Assembly: GCA_004026145.2 (NCBI GenBank)
Contig: SWLE01000906.1
Coordinates: 32,631 to 96,630 of the forward strand
Source of the DNA: Takifugu bimaculatus
Taxonomy: Eukaryota > Chordata > Actinopteri > Tetraodontiformes > Tetraodontidae
Length of the DNA stretch: 64,000 nt
Direction of reading: 5' to 3'
Positions 11,201-21,901 of this stretch are shown piece by piece; position 1 is the first letter of the stretch, and the number at the start of each line of letters is the position of its first letter. The translations under genes were made by a program, and so were the position numbers. The notes beneath the pieces were generated by a model. It was not told the origin of the DNA. It was given only the letters and a program-made list of their open reading frames with translations, and made no database searches.

Positions 11201-14200
11201 AGGACAAGATGTTACCATCTACACAGATAGTCAATATGCATTTTCCACGCTGTTTGTGTTTGCTCAACAATGGAATTTGAGAGGGATGAAAACGTCGACC
11301 GGCAAACCGGTCATGCATGCAGAACTGTTAAAAAAGTTATTGGCAGCAGTACAGCAGCCACGTAAAATAGCTGTATGTAAATGCACTGCACACACTAACA
11401 ACACAGACGCAGTCTCACAAGGCAATGCCTTTGCTGACAGAGCCGCAAAGGCTGCAGCAAATAACAACACACTTCTTGATAATGAGGAATCATTTACCTT
11501 AGAACCTGCAGATAATGATATTCTAAAAGAAATGCAACAAAGTGCTCCAGAAAAGGAAAAGGCCACGTGGAAGAAGCGAGGAGCCAAACTGGATGATAAA
11601 GGACTATTAACCATAGGAAACAAGCCAATCCTTCCCCGGAATATGCATGAATGGGCAGCATTAGTGAGCCATGGGCCATGCCATGTCTCAACAGGAGGGA
11701 TGGTACAGATGGTTAATGAACATTATTACACTATAGGATTTCATACCTACTTAAAAAATTTTTGTTCACAATGTGCTATTTGTGTAAAACACAGCCCACA
11801 GGGAGCCCTTAAGGCCCCTGCTGGTACTACACCATTACCAAATCATCCATTTCACACAGTTTTTCTAGATTTTATTCAGCTAACACCATGTGAAGGTAAA
11901 CAATATTGTCTAGTAGTGTTAGATGGATTTACTAGGTGGGTAGAAATTTTCCCCACAGCAAAAGCAGATGCACTGACAGTGGCAAAAGTCTTATGTAGAG
12001 AGATCATTCCCAGGTTTGGCATTCCGAAGGTCATCTGGAGCGACAATGGAAGCCATTTTGTAAATGAGATAGTGAAAACTGTCGGAGTAACTTTGGACAT
12101 TGATTTGAAGAATCACTGCGCATACCACCCCCAGAGTGCAGGATTGGTTGAAAGAGTCAACGGAACTATTAAGAACAGACTGAAGAAGTGTATGGACGAG
12201 ACAGGAAAGAACTGGATGTTTTGTCTCGACCTGGTGAAATTATGGATGCACATAACACCACACAAGAAAACAGGCATCACACCTTTTGAAGCATTATATG
12301 GGCGGCCTTATTGCCTACCATACTTTGCAACAACAAATGAGTTAGAACATGTTGAGGAAACAATAGCAGATTATCTGAAAAAAGTGTTACTCAACCGATG
12401 TGTGAATACTGTAAATGTTCTGCCTAGTCCTGTGTCTTCCACAGATTCCACCCCCAGGAACCCATTCGACCGGGCGACTACGTGTGGGTGAAGAAGTTTG
12501 TGCGGAAGAGGTGGAACACGCCTAGATGGGAAGGTCCTTATCAAGTACAGCTGACCACAAAGACTGCAGTTCGAGTGGACGGGAAACTGTCGTGGATACA
12601 CCTTTCCCATTGTAAGAAACAGAAGATTCTTCCAGGTGAAGGCGAGGGAGCAGTGGCGGACTGTCCGTAAACGGCTGACGGCCTGTATAGGTCCAGCAAC
12701 GGCTGAACCCCGTCAGAACCTGTGAAGAGGATCTAAAAGGAAATGAAGTTGTTCTTCCTGATTGTGGTGAGTGCTGTGACGGCAGGACTCGTGAGTTTTG
12801 GCCTTTGGAACTTCCGACAGGAGGGAGGTAATCAGGGACAGAAAGATGCTAGTACCTCTTGTTCGGGGTTGCATTGGCCGGCTCGTGGGATCAGTTGTTA
12901 CTAGTACTTTGCTGCAGGTGGAAGAACGATCTCTACTGGACGACGATGAAGAGGAATCGGAAGAAGAATGGATCAATGTAATACAAGATGTAAAAGAAAT
13001 GTTCAAGATGTCTTAAGCTGTACACATGTTGAATTCTGAGTGTAAGAAATGTGTTTCTAGGAAAATGACGTAATGCATTGAAATTTCATGAAATTGTAAA
13101 GATGTAATACTGATGATGAAAATCTAGACGCATTTAACGATAAACAGGAGGGAAATGTGAGAAGGATTATTGTTATTGTTGTTATTAGTATTATCTTTAA
13201 ATGCTATTGTATGTAGACTTTGAGTGTTTGAGGAATGTTGATAGGAAAGGAAGAACATGAGAGTGTCGTAAAAGTGCTGAAGCTGCTTACTATCAAGCCC
13301 AGCACCCAGATGTATCCTGTTGGTCAGGATTAGAGAAGTTTGTAAAGATGTCAGAAGACAATGAATTATGAGATCCTGTTTAGACACCCATTCTGTTTGC
13401 ACCAATAAAAGAGGTGAGCGAGCAGCAGACGGACGGAGTTGAGAGAGGAAGCTTGAACTGCTGCTCAGCTCCCCCTTTGCAAAGGACTCCAGTTGTTTGC
13501 GTGGTTACTCTGAGTCTAGTGAACGAACAGCGCGGGTGATCAAAACTTCATCCTCACATACCAAGGTTTAACAGGGTGCTCACTTCACACTTGGGCTTTT
13601 CTCTTTTTTGGGATGGCTTTTCTCAGGAGAGAAGGGGCATGGCACACTGCAGCAGCTTTCTTTTTGGGGTTTCTAGTTTTCCTTCTGATCTTTAAAAGAC
13701 AGGAAGAACCATTTTTGATTGGTCTGAATGTTTGGGCGGTTTTGTGGCCAGCCTAAAATAAAACAAGACAAATCTACAACTGATACTTCCTTTCTAGTCA
13801 TTGATGACCATCCTCACATGGGACAGATTTCCACAACCAATTTAATACTGCAAATCTGTCCTGTGTGGTCTTTTTTCTGAGAACTGTAACACTACGTTTA
13901 TAACAAAGATGAAACATGGAAACATTTATTGTCTAACTAGTTACACCTGGGAAAGTACTGGATCATCTCTGACTGACCTGAGAGTCTCCAGCTCACAGAG
14001 AGGATCCTGGAGAAAACCACAGAGCAGCTTCACTGCTGGATCCTCCAGCTGGTTCCCACTCAGGTCCAGAACCCTCAGATGGGAGGGATTGGACCTCAGC
14101 GCCGAGGCCAGAGAGTCACAGCTGATCTCTGATAACCTGCAGTTCACCAGCCTGGAAAAGGAATAAATGGGGCAAATAAAAACACATTTCTAAATCAGAA

Positions 14201-17200
14201 AATGAAGAGAAAAGCAGAAAATGTAAAGAAATTTAGCAAAGAGCAACAGAGGCCTCCTGACCTGAGCGTCTCCAGTCTGCAGTTTGGATGCATCATTGCA
14301 GAAGACAGTAACTTTACTCCGGCATCTGTCAGGCTTTCGTTCCTGCTTAAGCTCAGCTCCCGTAGATGAGAAGGGTTTGACGTCATTGCTGAGGCCACAA
14401 CTTCACAATGACTCGTTGAAAGAACACTATCATACAGTCTGTTGTGTATGAAACAAAAATAGTGAGTCAAACTTTGGGATTTCTCATCAACTTATCTGAG
14501 AATCGACCTCAACACAAATGTAGCTCATTTCCTGGAAAAGCTAAATTCAACACCGTAGAGCAACAGTTTGAACGACCATCAGATCTGAAATGCAACTGAA
14601 TTATTCTCAACATTTGTCTTATTTTAGAACAGCTCATAATTACTCAATATTTAAAATGATTGTAGCAAATGGTTTAAAGAAACGTGCATCTTTTTATCTG
14701 TCTATCGGCTCTTTGGATATTTTGCATTTCATCCCATTTGTACGATGGTGCGTCAAGTCTTAATTCAGCGATCCGATCGATGACATCAGAGTCTCTGGTT
14801 GCATCGATTGCCCTCAGCTTCTGTTCTATCTGCCTGTTTCCCTTCAAATCATTTTCACTGCACCTTTTGTTGCTAGTGATGAAGTTGCCACCTAACGGGT
14901 GTGGAAAGGCTCAAACAACTTTGTGGGTCACATAAAGGCTCCAAACGGAACCGCCACAAAGACCTAAAACACCCATTTAAACCAACGAGGCCGGCTGTTT
15001 TTACGTTGAACTAATGAAGCAAAATAGTCATGTGTCATTAGTTAAAATGTGTTTTTCTGTTGTTTGAATACGATGTATACAAACAAACAAGAGTTATTTA
15101 ATGACATGACAGTAATTTCATGATAGTCAGTTAACTTGTGGCTCCTATTATTCCTGCCTTATGATGGTTTGTCTGGATTGACCTTTGAACTTATATCCAG
15201 CCAGTGTTGAACATTTCTGGATGAATTGTTGTTGTTTTAATTTATGGACGCTGCAATGGAGATAAAGAATTGAAGGAATGACCACTGGAGAGGGTATTGC
15301 TACCTGACATGATCCACTCGCTTGATTTAAACGCCGATGTCCGGCCCCAGAAATCTTTACTTACACGACCTTCCTGCAGTTCCTCACAGCTGGAATCAGG
15401 CGACGTCGTCCCTCATCTGAGGTTTTGTACTGCTCCAGGTTCAGCTCATCCAGAACCTCCTCTGACATCTGCAGCAGGTAGGTCAGAGCTGAACAGTGGA
15501 TCTCTGACAGTCTCCTCCATGATTTCTTCCCTGACTTCAGGAACTCTTGGATCTCCTGATGGACTGACTGATCCTTCATCTCCATCAGACAGTGGAAGAT
15601 GTTGATGCTTCTGTCTGGGGAGATTCCATCACTGTTCAGCTCCTTCAGGTTGTTGAGGACCTTCTGGGTGGTTTCTGGGTGGCTGTTCCTCTGATCCAAC
15701 AGTCCACCCAAGATCCTCTGATTGGACTCCAGAGAGAGACCATGAAGGAAGCGAACAAACAAGTCCAGGTGGCCATTTTCACTTTTGAGAGATTTCATTA
15801 GTGCTCTCCTGAGGAAGTCATCAAGAGATGTGACTGGATCAGAATATTTTAGGAACTGATTTATAACTGCTGTGTCTTTCCTGGTGTAACAGTGGAACAT
15901 GTAGACGGCAGCCAGAAACTCCTGAATGCTCAGATGAACAAAGCAGTAGACTGATTTCTGGAAGATCACACTCTCTCTCTTGAAGATCTCTGTACAAACT
16001 CCTGAGTACACCGACACCTCGGAGACGTCCAGTCCACATCGCTCCAGGTCTTCTGAGTAGAACATGATGTTTCCTTTCTCCAGATGTTCAAACGCCAGCC
16101 GACCCAACTTCAGAAGGAGTTCTTTATCAGCCTCAGTCAGTTCCTCTGGTCTCTGCTTTCCTCCATACTTCTGCTTCTTCCTCTTTATCTGAACCCTCAG
16201 GAAGTGTGAGTAGAGGTCAGTCAGGGTTTGGGGCAGCTCTCCTCTCTGGTCTCTGGTCATCATGTCCTCCAGAACTATAGCAGTGATCCAGCAGAAAACT
16301 GGGATCAGACACATGATGTGGAGGCTCCTGGAGGCCTTGATGTGTGAGATGATTCTCTTGGACAGATCTTCATCACTGAACCTCCTCCTGAAGTACTCCT
16401 CCTTCTGGGAGTCAGTGAAGCCTCGTACTTCTGTGATCCTGTCAACACACGAGGGAGGAATCTGATGGGCTGCTGCAGGTCTGGAGGTGATCCAGATGAG
16501 AGCTGAGGGAAGCAGGTTCCCCTGGATGAGGTTCACCAGGAGCACGTCAACGGACGATACTTGTGTGACATCAGAGATGACCTGATGCTTGTTGAAACCC
16601 AGTGAAAATCTGCTTTCATCCAGGCCATCAAAGATGAACAGAAGTTTCCAGACAGTCAGATCTTCTGCTCTGATCTTCTGTAATGTTGGATGGAAAACAT
16701 GAAGCAGTGAGAGAAGACTGTGCTGCTCATCTCTGATCAAGTTCAGCTCCCTGCATGAGAGCGGAAGCACCAGACTGATGTCTTGGTTCTCCAAACCTTC
16801 TGCCCAGTCCAGACTGAACTTCTGCGCTGAGAAGGTTTTTCCAACGCCGGCGACACCGTTGGTCAGAACCACTCTGATGTGTCTCTGTTGCTCAGATAAG
16901 ACTTTGAAGAGGTCCTGGCACTTGATTGGAGTGTCCTGGATGTTCTTCTTGGAGGTTCTCTCAAGCTGTCTCACCTCATGTTGCGTGTCCACCTCCTCAC
17001 TTTGTCCCTCAGTGATGTAGAGCTCAGTGTAGATCTTGTTCAGCAGGGTTCCACTTCCTGCTTCATGAGTTCCTTCAGTCACATGTTCACATCTTCTCTT
17101 CAGACTCATCTTATGACCTTCTATCACCTCCTGCAGATCACTTCCTGAACATAAGTAAACCAGTGATTTCCATCTATAATAAATCATCAACACAACTCCA

Positions 17201-17728
17201 AATTCATGACATCACAAATTAAATCTCATATTGAACAGTTTTACTTTGTTTGAGCTTCATTTCAGCATCTCCAGATCTGCTTCCAGATTGTGAACAAGAG
17301 GACTCTCCTGGTGGAGCTGCCTGGTCCCAGTTTGATAGGATGTGCTCCCCCCTCTCACTATGAAACACATCTCTATTAGTCCTTTGATTTATAGGATGAA
17401 AGAACCTGATCAAGACTCAATATTGTTCCAGCATTTATGTCTGAATTCATCTTTCAGTTTAAACATGATTCTTGTTTCTAATCAACAATATTCACATTAA
17501 GTCTGTAACTATATGACTGTCTGAGGTTTAAGTGTTAAACATCTCCAATAATAAACTCACAACCTGCTGCTGTTAATGTGACTAACAGCTGCCACACAAA
17601 CACATCATCACGCTTTAGTTTTCTTACATTTCCTCTGAACTTCTGAAGTCTATTAATCTACCTATGGACTGGTCACTCTTCAGGGACACCCAGCTGGGCA
17701 CTGTGGACTCTGCTCTGTCCTCGTCCAT
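3994..17728 (-). CDS. Fish NLR (FISNA-NACHT-LRR, NLRC3-like), copy A, multi-exon
   Basis: Cytosolic innate immune receptor of the expanded teleost NLR family. Exons on the minus strand: 17728-17662 (ATG; begins MDEDRAE and contains SLKSDQS, like the usual fish NLR N-terminus); probably one small exon near 17270-17400 that I could not fix; 17144-15365 (FISNA, NACHT and following helices); then LRR exons 14438-14262, 14151-13978, 5259-5086, 4879-4706 and 4174-3994. Splice signals fit and internal LRR exons keep phase. No B30.2 domain follows the LRRs, unlike many paralogs. A 6.9-kb antisense ERV sits in the intron between the second and third LRR exons. Two IRF-type promoter-like regions lie upstream (18700-19160). 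Every identified exon is open in this copy, so it may be functional, but the intron load could affect splicing. Confidence 0.82.
5260..6667. other. NLR intron sequence left of the ERV
   Basis: Present in both blocks (35487-36895 in B). A plus-strand frame near 5669-5974 is open in both copies but shows no domain I recognise and overlaps an equally open minus-strand frame, so it is not called. A purine/pyrimidine mix and many short AT runs are present. No other feature is seen. Confidence 0.5.
6668..6671. other. ERV target-site duplication, left (TACC)
   Basis: TACC directly precedes the TG of the 5' LTR and is repeated at 13559-13562 after the CA of the 3' LTR. Block B has a single TACC at 36896-36899 with no insertion, which is the empty site. 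Confidence 0.93.
6672..7074 (+). repeat. ERV 5' LTR
   Basis: 403 bp, begins TGTGAGAAGG and ends CATCCTCACA. AATAAA at 6920-6925 is the likely poly(A) signal. It is identical to the 3' LTR except for about six substitutions. Confidence 0.95.
7080..7096 (+). other. ERV primer binding site (tRNA-Tyr)
   Basis: TGGTCCTTCGAGCCGGA starts five bases after the LTR. It is the complement of the 3' end of vertebrate tRNA-Tyr (CCGGCTCGAAGGA plus CCA), matching over 17 bases from memory of that tRNA. Confidence 0.85.
7097..7557 (+). other. ERV leader region
   Basis: Non-coding leader between primer site and gag. GTGAGT at 7298-7303 is a candidate splice donor for a subgenomic env message. No start codon with a long frame precedes gag. 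Confidence 0.5.
7558..8515 (+). pseudogene. gag: ERV gag (frameshifted)
   Basis: Gag starts at ATG 7558 with MGNQHS, a Gly-2 N-myristoylation signal for membrane targeting. The first frame runs to about 7866. The rest (capsid-like helices, an RG-rich stretch, then one CCHC zinc knuckle, C-x2-C-x4-H-x4-C, near 8405-8447) is in another frame from about 7856 to 8515. The switch follows an 11-A run at about 7815-7825, a likely slip site for mutation or assembly error. Total length, about 320 codons, is short for gag. The frame ends in TGA (8513-8515) directly followed by CTA. Confidence 0.85.
8516..9511 (+). pseudogene. pro: ERV protease region, same frame as gag after UGA
   Basis: The frame continues in register after the gag UGA. 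It holds a retroviral aspartic protease: FLVDTGAGKS with the catalytic Asp, and LLGRDL near its end. Downstream sequence leads toward reverse transcriptase. A second TGA at 9509-9511 closes the frame; the same frame stays open after it until about 9640. This makes 9509 look like a nonsense mutation rather than a normal end. Confidence 0.8.
9512..12670 (+). pseudogene. pol: ERV pol: reverse transcriptase, RNase H, integrase
   Basis: RT fingers and palm are clear (LPQGYCESP, catalytic YVDD within LVYVDDILMAS). RNase H follows with FVDGSS, AAELVAL and YTDSQYA supplying acidic residues. Integrase has the N-terminal zinc residues (H...H, CSQCAIC) and the DDE triad (LDF, WSDNGSH, VERVNG), with a C-terminal DNA-binding module (WKGPY-like WEGPYQV, WIHLSHCK). 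The main frame is 9816-12491. It is shifted relative to protease at an A-run near 9627-9640, and shifted again near 12400-12450 before the integrase C-terminus, which ends at TAA 12668. Overall domain order is the normal retroviral one. Confidence 0.88.
12743..13016 (+). pseudogene. env: ERV env remnant (large internal deletion)
   Basis: ATG at 12743 begins a short hydrophobic leader that looks like an env signal peptide, then the frame closes. From about 12846 to the stop at 13014-13016, in another frame, a sequence resembles the end of a transmembrane subunit: hydrophobic/basic, then an acidic DDDEEESEEE tail. Surface and fusion regions are absent, so about 1.5 kb or more seems to be missing compared with usual env length. 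It cannot supply entry function. Confidence 0.55.
13146..13155 (+). other. ERV polypurine tract
   Basis: AGGAGGGAAA directly precedes the TG of the 3' LTR, the expected place for the plus-strand primer. Confidence 0.8.
13156..13558 (+). repeat. ERV 3' LTR
   Basis: 403 bp with the same ends as the 5' LTR. About six differences in 403 positions (around 1.5%). It is followed by the TACC duplication at 13559-13562. Confidence 0.95.
13559..13977. other. NLR intron sequence right of the ERV
   Basis: Starts with the second TACC and continues as the block B sequence from 36900 on. No gene is seen. A 78-codon frame over the B equivalent is not conserved as coding here. Confidence 0.6.
13978..14438 (-). 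CDS. NLR copy A: LRR exons 1 and 2
   Basis: Exon 14438-14262 is 177 bp and exon 14151-13978 is 174 bp. Both have AG acceptors and a GTCAG donor on the minus strand. Each encodes two ribonuclease-inhibitor-type LRRs (HLRELSLS, GVKLL, CRLETL; HLRVLDLSGNQL). Equal exon length and phase allow LRR exons to be added or lost without breaking the frame. Confidence 0.85.
14439..15364. other. NLR intron between NACHT exon and first LRR exon
   Basis: No exon with splice signals was found. A weak minus-strand protein-like stretch near 14740-14870 is broken by stops and not recognised. Block B has the same sequence at 37776-38702. Confidence 0.5.
15365..17144 (-). CDS. NLR copy A: FISNA-NACHT exon
   Basis: One 1780-bp open exon, acceptor TTCAG at its upstream edge and donor GTAAGT at 15364-15359. 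The N-terminal part is the FISNA region (CEHVTEGT, YTELYITEG). The NACHT ATPase follows, with Walker A GVAGVGKT, Walker B LLFIFDGLDE and sensor-like ITSRPAAA. The C-terminal part has the winged-helix and superhelical motifs common to fish NLRs (FVHLSIQEFLAAVY). All NTPase key residues are present. Confidence 0.9.
17219..17661. other. NLR 5' intron region with a possible small exon
   Basis: On the minus strand about 17270-17400 has an acceptor-like CAAAG edge and an open frame rich in Ser and Gly (PPGESSCSQSGSRSGD). This resembles the linker exons of fish NLRs, but donor and phase are not certain. Confidence 0.35.
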
Positions 17729-18699
17729 CCTGAGGAAACATCAGAAATAGTGATGAGACTGTGATGAAGGTAAATAATCTGGAGAGGTTGTAGTTCAATA
17801 ATCCCAATTCACTGCATTTTTATCAAACAGGAACATTTCTAATCCATTCTGGATAACAACTGAATCAATAAATCAATGATGTCTCTGTATCATTTTCATG
17901 TTTTCAGAGTTTAAGCTGCTTTTTTTAACTGTTCCCTGCAGTGAGAAAAGAACTGGCACCTTTTCCAGCCCCTCATCCTGCAGCACTGAATGTGCTCTAA
18001 AGTTCTTTCCAGAGCAAACGTCTCTGCACTTGCAGCAACATGTTGTAGTCATGGATCCGTGAGGAGAACCGGATACAGGAAACGCCCCCACTTTGATCCC
18101 AAAACCCAACTGGTGGCCAACGGTGGTCCGGCAACGACGGGGACGCTGGTCCATCGGGCCCACAACACTGGTTTTCCACAGGCCAACATGGTGAAAGGAC
18201 TGTCTTCAGCTCAGCCACTAAATTATCTGGTGCTACATAAACATGCTAGTCAGGACTTTTTAACTTCCCTCCTTTGTTCCCCTCTTCAATTATTTCTATG
18301 ATCCAAGTCCTCAAAGATCACTGCTCTATTTAAAATAGATGAAAGAAATGACACCCACTCCTGCATTTCTTTCACAGTGGTTCCACAACATAGAACAATA
18401 AACCACTGTGAGAAAACCTGCAACATGAACCCAAAATCCTGTTGGTGTCCTGTGATCCTGTGTGGATTTAGTTATTTAGTTTATTGTCTTAAATTGGTCC
18501 GGCTGAGAGATGCTAACTTGCCCACGATTAGATGTTGTTTGACAGGTAATACCAAAATATCCAACTGTGACCTGGACTGTTGAACAACTCTAATAACTCT
18601 AAGAGCTTTTCACCTGTCACAAAAAAGTTTTAAAATGTTGTTAATACCTGTTAAGACTCTCTAACAAAGTTAACAGCATAATACTCACTTTACACTCAC
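17729..18699. other. Intron 1 of NLR copy A
   Basis: No exon with confidence. Both strands have short open frames near 17990-18300 that are kept in block B, without a recognised domain. It ends at the donor of the putative non-coding exon at 18700. Confidence 0.45.
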
Positions 18700-18760
18700 C
18701 TTGTCGCTCTTCCTGCTTCGTCTGAACAGAATACTTTCACTTTCACTTTTACAACCTAAT
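18700..18760 (-). promoter_or_regulatory. Putative NLR first exon and IRF/ISRE site, promoter 1
   Basis: On the minus strand AAAAGTGAAAGTGAAAG (18734-18750) matches the GAAANNGAAA core of an interferon-stimulated response element. About 20 bp further on is a short exon-like stretch ending CGACAAG followed by donor GTGAGTG (exon end at 18700). The arrangement suggests interferon-responsive transcription of the NLR gene. Confidence 0.6.
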
Positions 18761-19101
18761 CAGCAGCTTTATGGCGTTTATATTACTACCATTAAAGCAT
18801 TCTGGGAGGGTTTAAAGTTCTTTTAGGATCAGTAGCAAAGAGCAGAAAAATAAACTAAACTTCACTTAGAAAGACTATTCAACTATAACTAAAGCCAGAC
18901 TATAAGAAAGTTAAATAAGACCGATTCATTTATAATGTATAACGATGTTTTGCGCTAAAACTAAATATGAAGTCTTGTTGAATTTTCTTAAGCCAAGAAT
19001 TCTTCAGCTCTATGCAGCTCTTCAATAGTCACAAAAATCTTGATTTTATCTCCAAACACAACTGTCAATTCTTTTCAATCATGCTCTTCGTTTCCACTCA
19101 C

Positions 19102-19240
19102 CTTGTCGGTCTTCAGTCTTCCTGCTCAGTCTGAGCGGAAAACTTTTACCTTTCCTTTTTCCTCTGTTAATGAACAACTTTATGGCTGTTGATTAATATT
19201 CCACTACTATAAAAGCATTCTGGAAGGGTTCAAAGTTGTT
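19102..19240 (-). promoter_or_regulatory. Second, paralogous NLR promoter/first exon
   Basis: About 400 bp upstream of promoter 1 the same pattern recurs: CAGACTGAGCAGGAAGACTG, then CGACAAG and donor GTGAGTGG (exon end at 19102). It is preceded by a degraded IRF-like AAAGGTAAAAG and by the same upstream words (GCATTCTGG, TTTATGGC on the plus strand). This is a tandem duplication of the promoter. Confidence 0.5.
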
Positions 19241-20689
19241 TTGCTATTTTAATGCCATAAATATGTTTTTACATTTAAATTAAAACTGACTAACTTAGTT
19301 AAATAAATAAATAAGATTCATGATGCTTGACAGATTTTAAAGACTTGTAAAAGCAGCATATTTCTGCAGCCCTGGAGTCCAGGAGGAGCAGCAGAGGTCA
19401 GAATGTGTCGGAGCGCGTTTAACTATTGGCTGCAGTTCCACGCGTGTCCACCGGGTGGCGGTAAAGCATCACATGATATTTCTCCTTTTTGGAACTTCTT
19501 CAGCTGCGTTGAGCTTTAAATCTTCACCTGTCGCTCCCTTTAAGCTCTAAACTTTGCGGTTCTGTGTGTAGTTTGTTGGTTTGAATATTTTTGATGAATT
19601 CTGATGACGACTGAAACTGTCAGTGACCAATAGAAAGTTCGTCCATTGTTCTACTGCGTCACACATTTTCATTATTTATTGTCATTTTTGGGTCTAAACT
19701 GGACCAGTTCTGTGAGCTGTTTTGCTTTTTCTGTGCACCAGATGTTCCAGGCAGGTTCCATCATCGGACACAGAGGGAGACAGGTCACGTGACAACAGTC
19801 AGCCTTTAGTTCTTTATTACAGGAGGATCTGGTTTATATACAGACACGAATCTGCAAAATACTAAAAAGTCTATGAACCCAAAGTACTAAAAAGTCTACA
19901 TCCACGCACACGCGTGTATTAAGTGTTTATACACACGTGTGCGCGTACGTGCACACTGTATATTCATCTAATAACTGTGAGTTTCTAAAACACCACAGTA
20001 GAGTCACTGAGGCACGGCTTCACCTCCTTTACACCGAGGTTTCCCTGAGCAGGTGTGATGAACTGTTGCAGAAGGAAAAGCATGGAACATGTTAATAACC
20101 GGACACAACAACACTCAGGTTTATTGTCTGACGGCATCAGTGTCTCTGGTTGCATCTGTCTGAGGAGCATTGTGAAACCAGGAGCAGTGTAAATGAGGGG
20201 GGGGGGGCAGTGAGTGGATGCTGCATTCATCAAACACACAATAGTCAGAAGAGAAGAAGGAAGAACAGAAGCCCGTGTTCCTCAGTGTTGGTGTGGAGAC
20301 GCCTGTTTGGAGGAGCAGGAAGCAGGCTGGACTCTTCCAGCTGGCTTTAATGCCACTTCTCTTCTGAGAACCTCCCAGCAGCTTTCTCTCCACCATCTTT
20401 TTACGCTGAAGGTTTTTGATCATTTCAGGTCAGATGTTCTTGGACTGAGGATAAACATGTTTGTTCTTTGTCAGTGCAGAGTCCCAGAACGTACTGAAGC
20501 CAGCGTCAGGCAGATGAACAGTCGGGGACCTTTTCAGAATCACAGCTACATGAACTGAGTTAACCTTCAACAGCACCCAAAGAATCAGACATTATAGCTG
20601 AATATCACGTCAGCACGGGACAACACAGCTAATAAAGCAGCAAACATCTGCCACACTCTGCTCCAGCCCATGGACTCAGCACTGCTCAC
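19241..20689. other. Intergenic, end of block A
   Basis: Upstream region of the NLR gene. It includes an alternating CA/CG stretch (19905-19955, with ACGTGTGCGCGTACGTGCAC) able to adopt Z-DNA. Homology to block B ends near 20471. Short frames at 19985-20558 are mutually overlapping and not supported. Confidence 0.5.
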
Positions 20690-21901
20690 ACCTCACCCTC
20701 TGATCACACACCCGCCCTCACCCTCTGATCACACACCTGCCCTCACCCTCTGATCACACACCCGCCCTCAGTCACTGATCACACACCCGCCCTCACCCTC
20801 TGATCACACACCCGCCCTCACCCTCTGATCACACACCCGCCCTCACCCTCTGATCACACACCCGCTCTCACCCTCTGATCACACACCTGCTCTCACCCTC
20901 TGATCACACACCCGCCCTCAGTCACTGATCACACACCTGCTCTCACCCTCTGATCACACACCCGCTCTCACCCTCTGATCACACACCCGCCCTCACCCTC
21001 TGATCACACACCTGCTCTCACCCTCTGATCACACACCCGCTCTCACCCTCTGATCACACACCCGCTCTCACCCTCTGATCACACACCCGCTCTCACCCTC
21101 TGATCACACACCTGCTCTCACACGCTGATCACACACCCGCTCTCACCCTCTGATCACACACCCGCTCTCACACGCTGATCACACACCCGCCCTCAGTCGC
21201 TGATCACACACCCGCCCTCACCCTCTGATCACACACCCGCTCTCACACGCTGATCACACACCCGCCCTCAGTCACTGATCACACACCCGCTCTCACCCTC
21301 TGATCACACACCCGCTCTCACACGCTGATCACACACCCGCTCTCACCCTCTGATCACACACCTGCCCTCAGTCACTGATCACACACCCGCCCTCACCCTC
21401 TGATCACACACCCGCCCTCACCCTCTGATCACACACCCGCCCTCAGTCACTGATCACACACCCGCCCTCACCCTCTGATCACACACCCGCCCTCAGTCAC
21501 TGATCACACACCCGCCCTCAGTCACTGATCACACACCCGCCCTCAGTCACTGATCACACACCCGCCCTCACCCTCTGATCACACACCCGCCCTCACCCTC
21601 TGATCACACACCCGCCCTCAGTCACTGATCACACACCCGCCCTCAGTCACTGATCACACACCTGCTCTCACCCTCTGATCACACACCCGCTCTCACCCTC
21701 TGATCACACACCCGCTCTCACCCTCTGATCACACACCCGCTCTCACACGCTGATCACACACCCGCTCTCACCCTCTGATCACACACCCGCCCTCAGTCGC
21801 TGATCACACACCCGCCCTCAGTCACTGATCACACACCCGCCCTCAGTCACTGATCACACACCCGCTCTCAGTCACTGATCACACACCCTCTCAGTCACTG
21901 A
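20690..21901 (+). repeat. 25-bp minisatellite, left part
   Basis: About 48 units of 25 bp. The core is TGATCACACACCCGC with a variable end CCTCACCCTC, TCTCACACGC or CCTCAGTCAC. Each unit carries the palindrome TGATCA. The array is interrupted by the gypsy element and resumes at 26863. Confidence 0.97.

Larger units (their letters stand above)
6672..13558 (+). mobile_element. Endogenous retrovirus, class I (gamma/epsilon-like) provirus
   Basis: A complete proviral frame: two 403-bp LTRs, tRNA-Tyr-type primer site, gag with zinc knuckle, protease, reverse transcriptase, RNase H, integrase, an internally deleted env and a purine tract. TG...CA ends and a 4-bp TACC duplication mark the insertion; the empty allele is in block B. 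Gag and the protease frame are joined by an in-frame UGA, as in gamma- and epsilonretroviruses. The coding region is broken in at least four places. The element is antisense to the NLR gene it interrupts. LTRs differ at about 6 of 403 positions, so insertion is recent. Confidence 0.93.
1787..20471. repeat. Segmental duplication, block A
   Basis: The segment matches block B (32351-44312) base for base with scattered substitutions and small indels, from the purine-rich stretch, through the variant telomeric array and NLR gene, to the sequence after the NLR 5' region. Block A carries a private 6.9-kb ERV (6672-13558). Block B carries a private 412-bp insertion (42097-42508). Similarity starts at GAGGTAGGGTACG and ends around TTCTTTGT in both copies. 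Confidence 0.92.

Noticed and set aside
14684..14935. 83-codon plus-strand frame in the NLR intron
   Set aside because: Hydrophobic by composition. The minus strand shows a more protein-like but broken stretch; neither is identifiable.
17990..18301. Open frames on both strands upstream of the NLR N-terminal exon
   Set aside because: Equal openness on both strands, no recognised domain, and no splice sites that join them to the NLR.
19430..19465. CTCF-like CCACCGGGTGGCGG upstream of the NLR
   Set aside because: One key base differs from the CTCF core, and the phrase occurs in both duplicon copies without other support.
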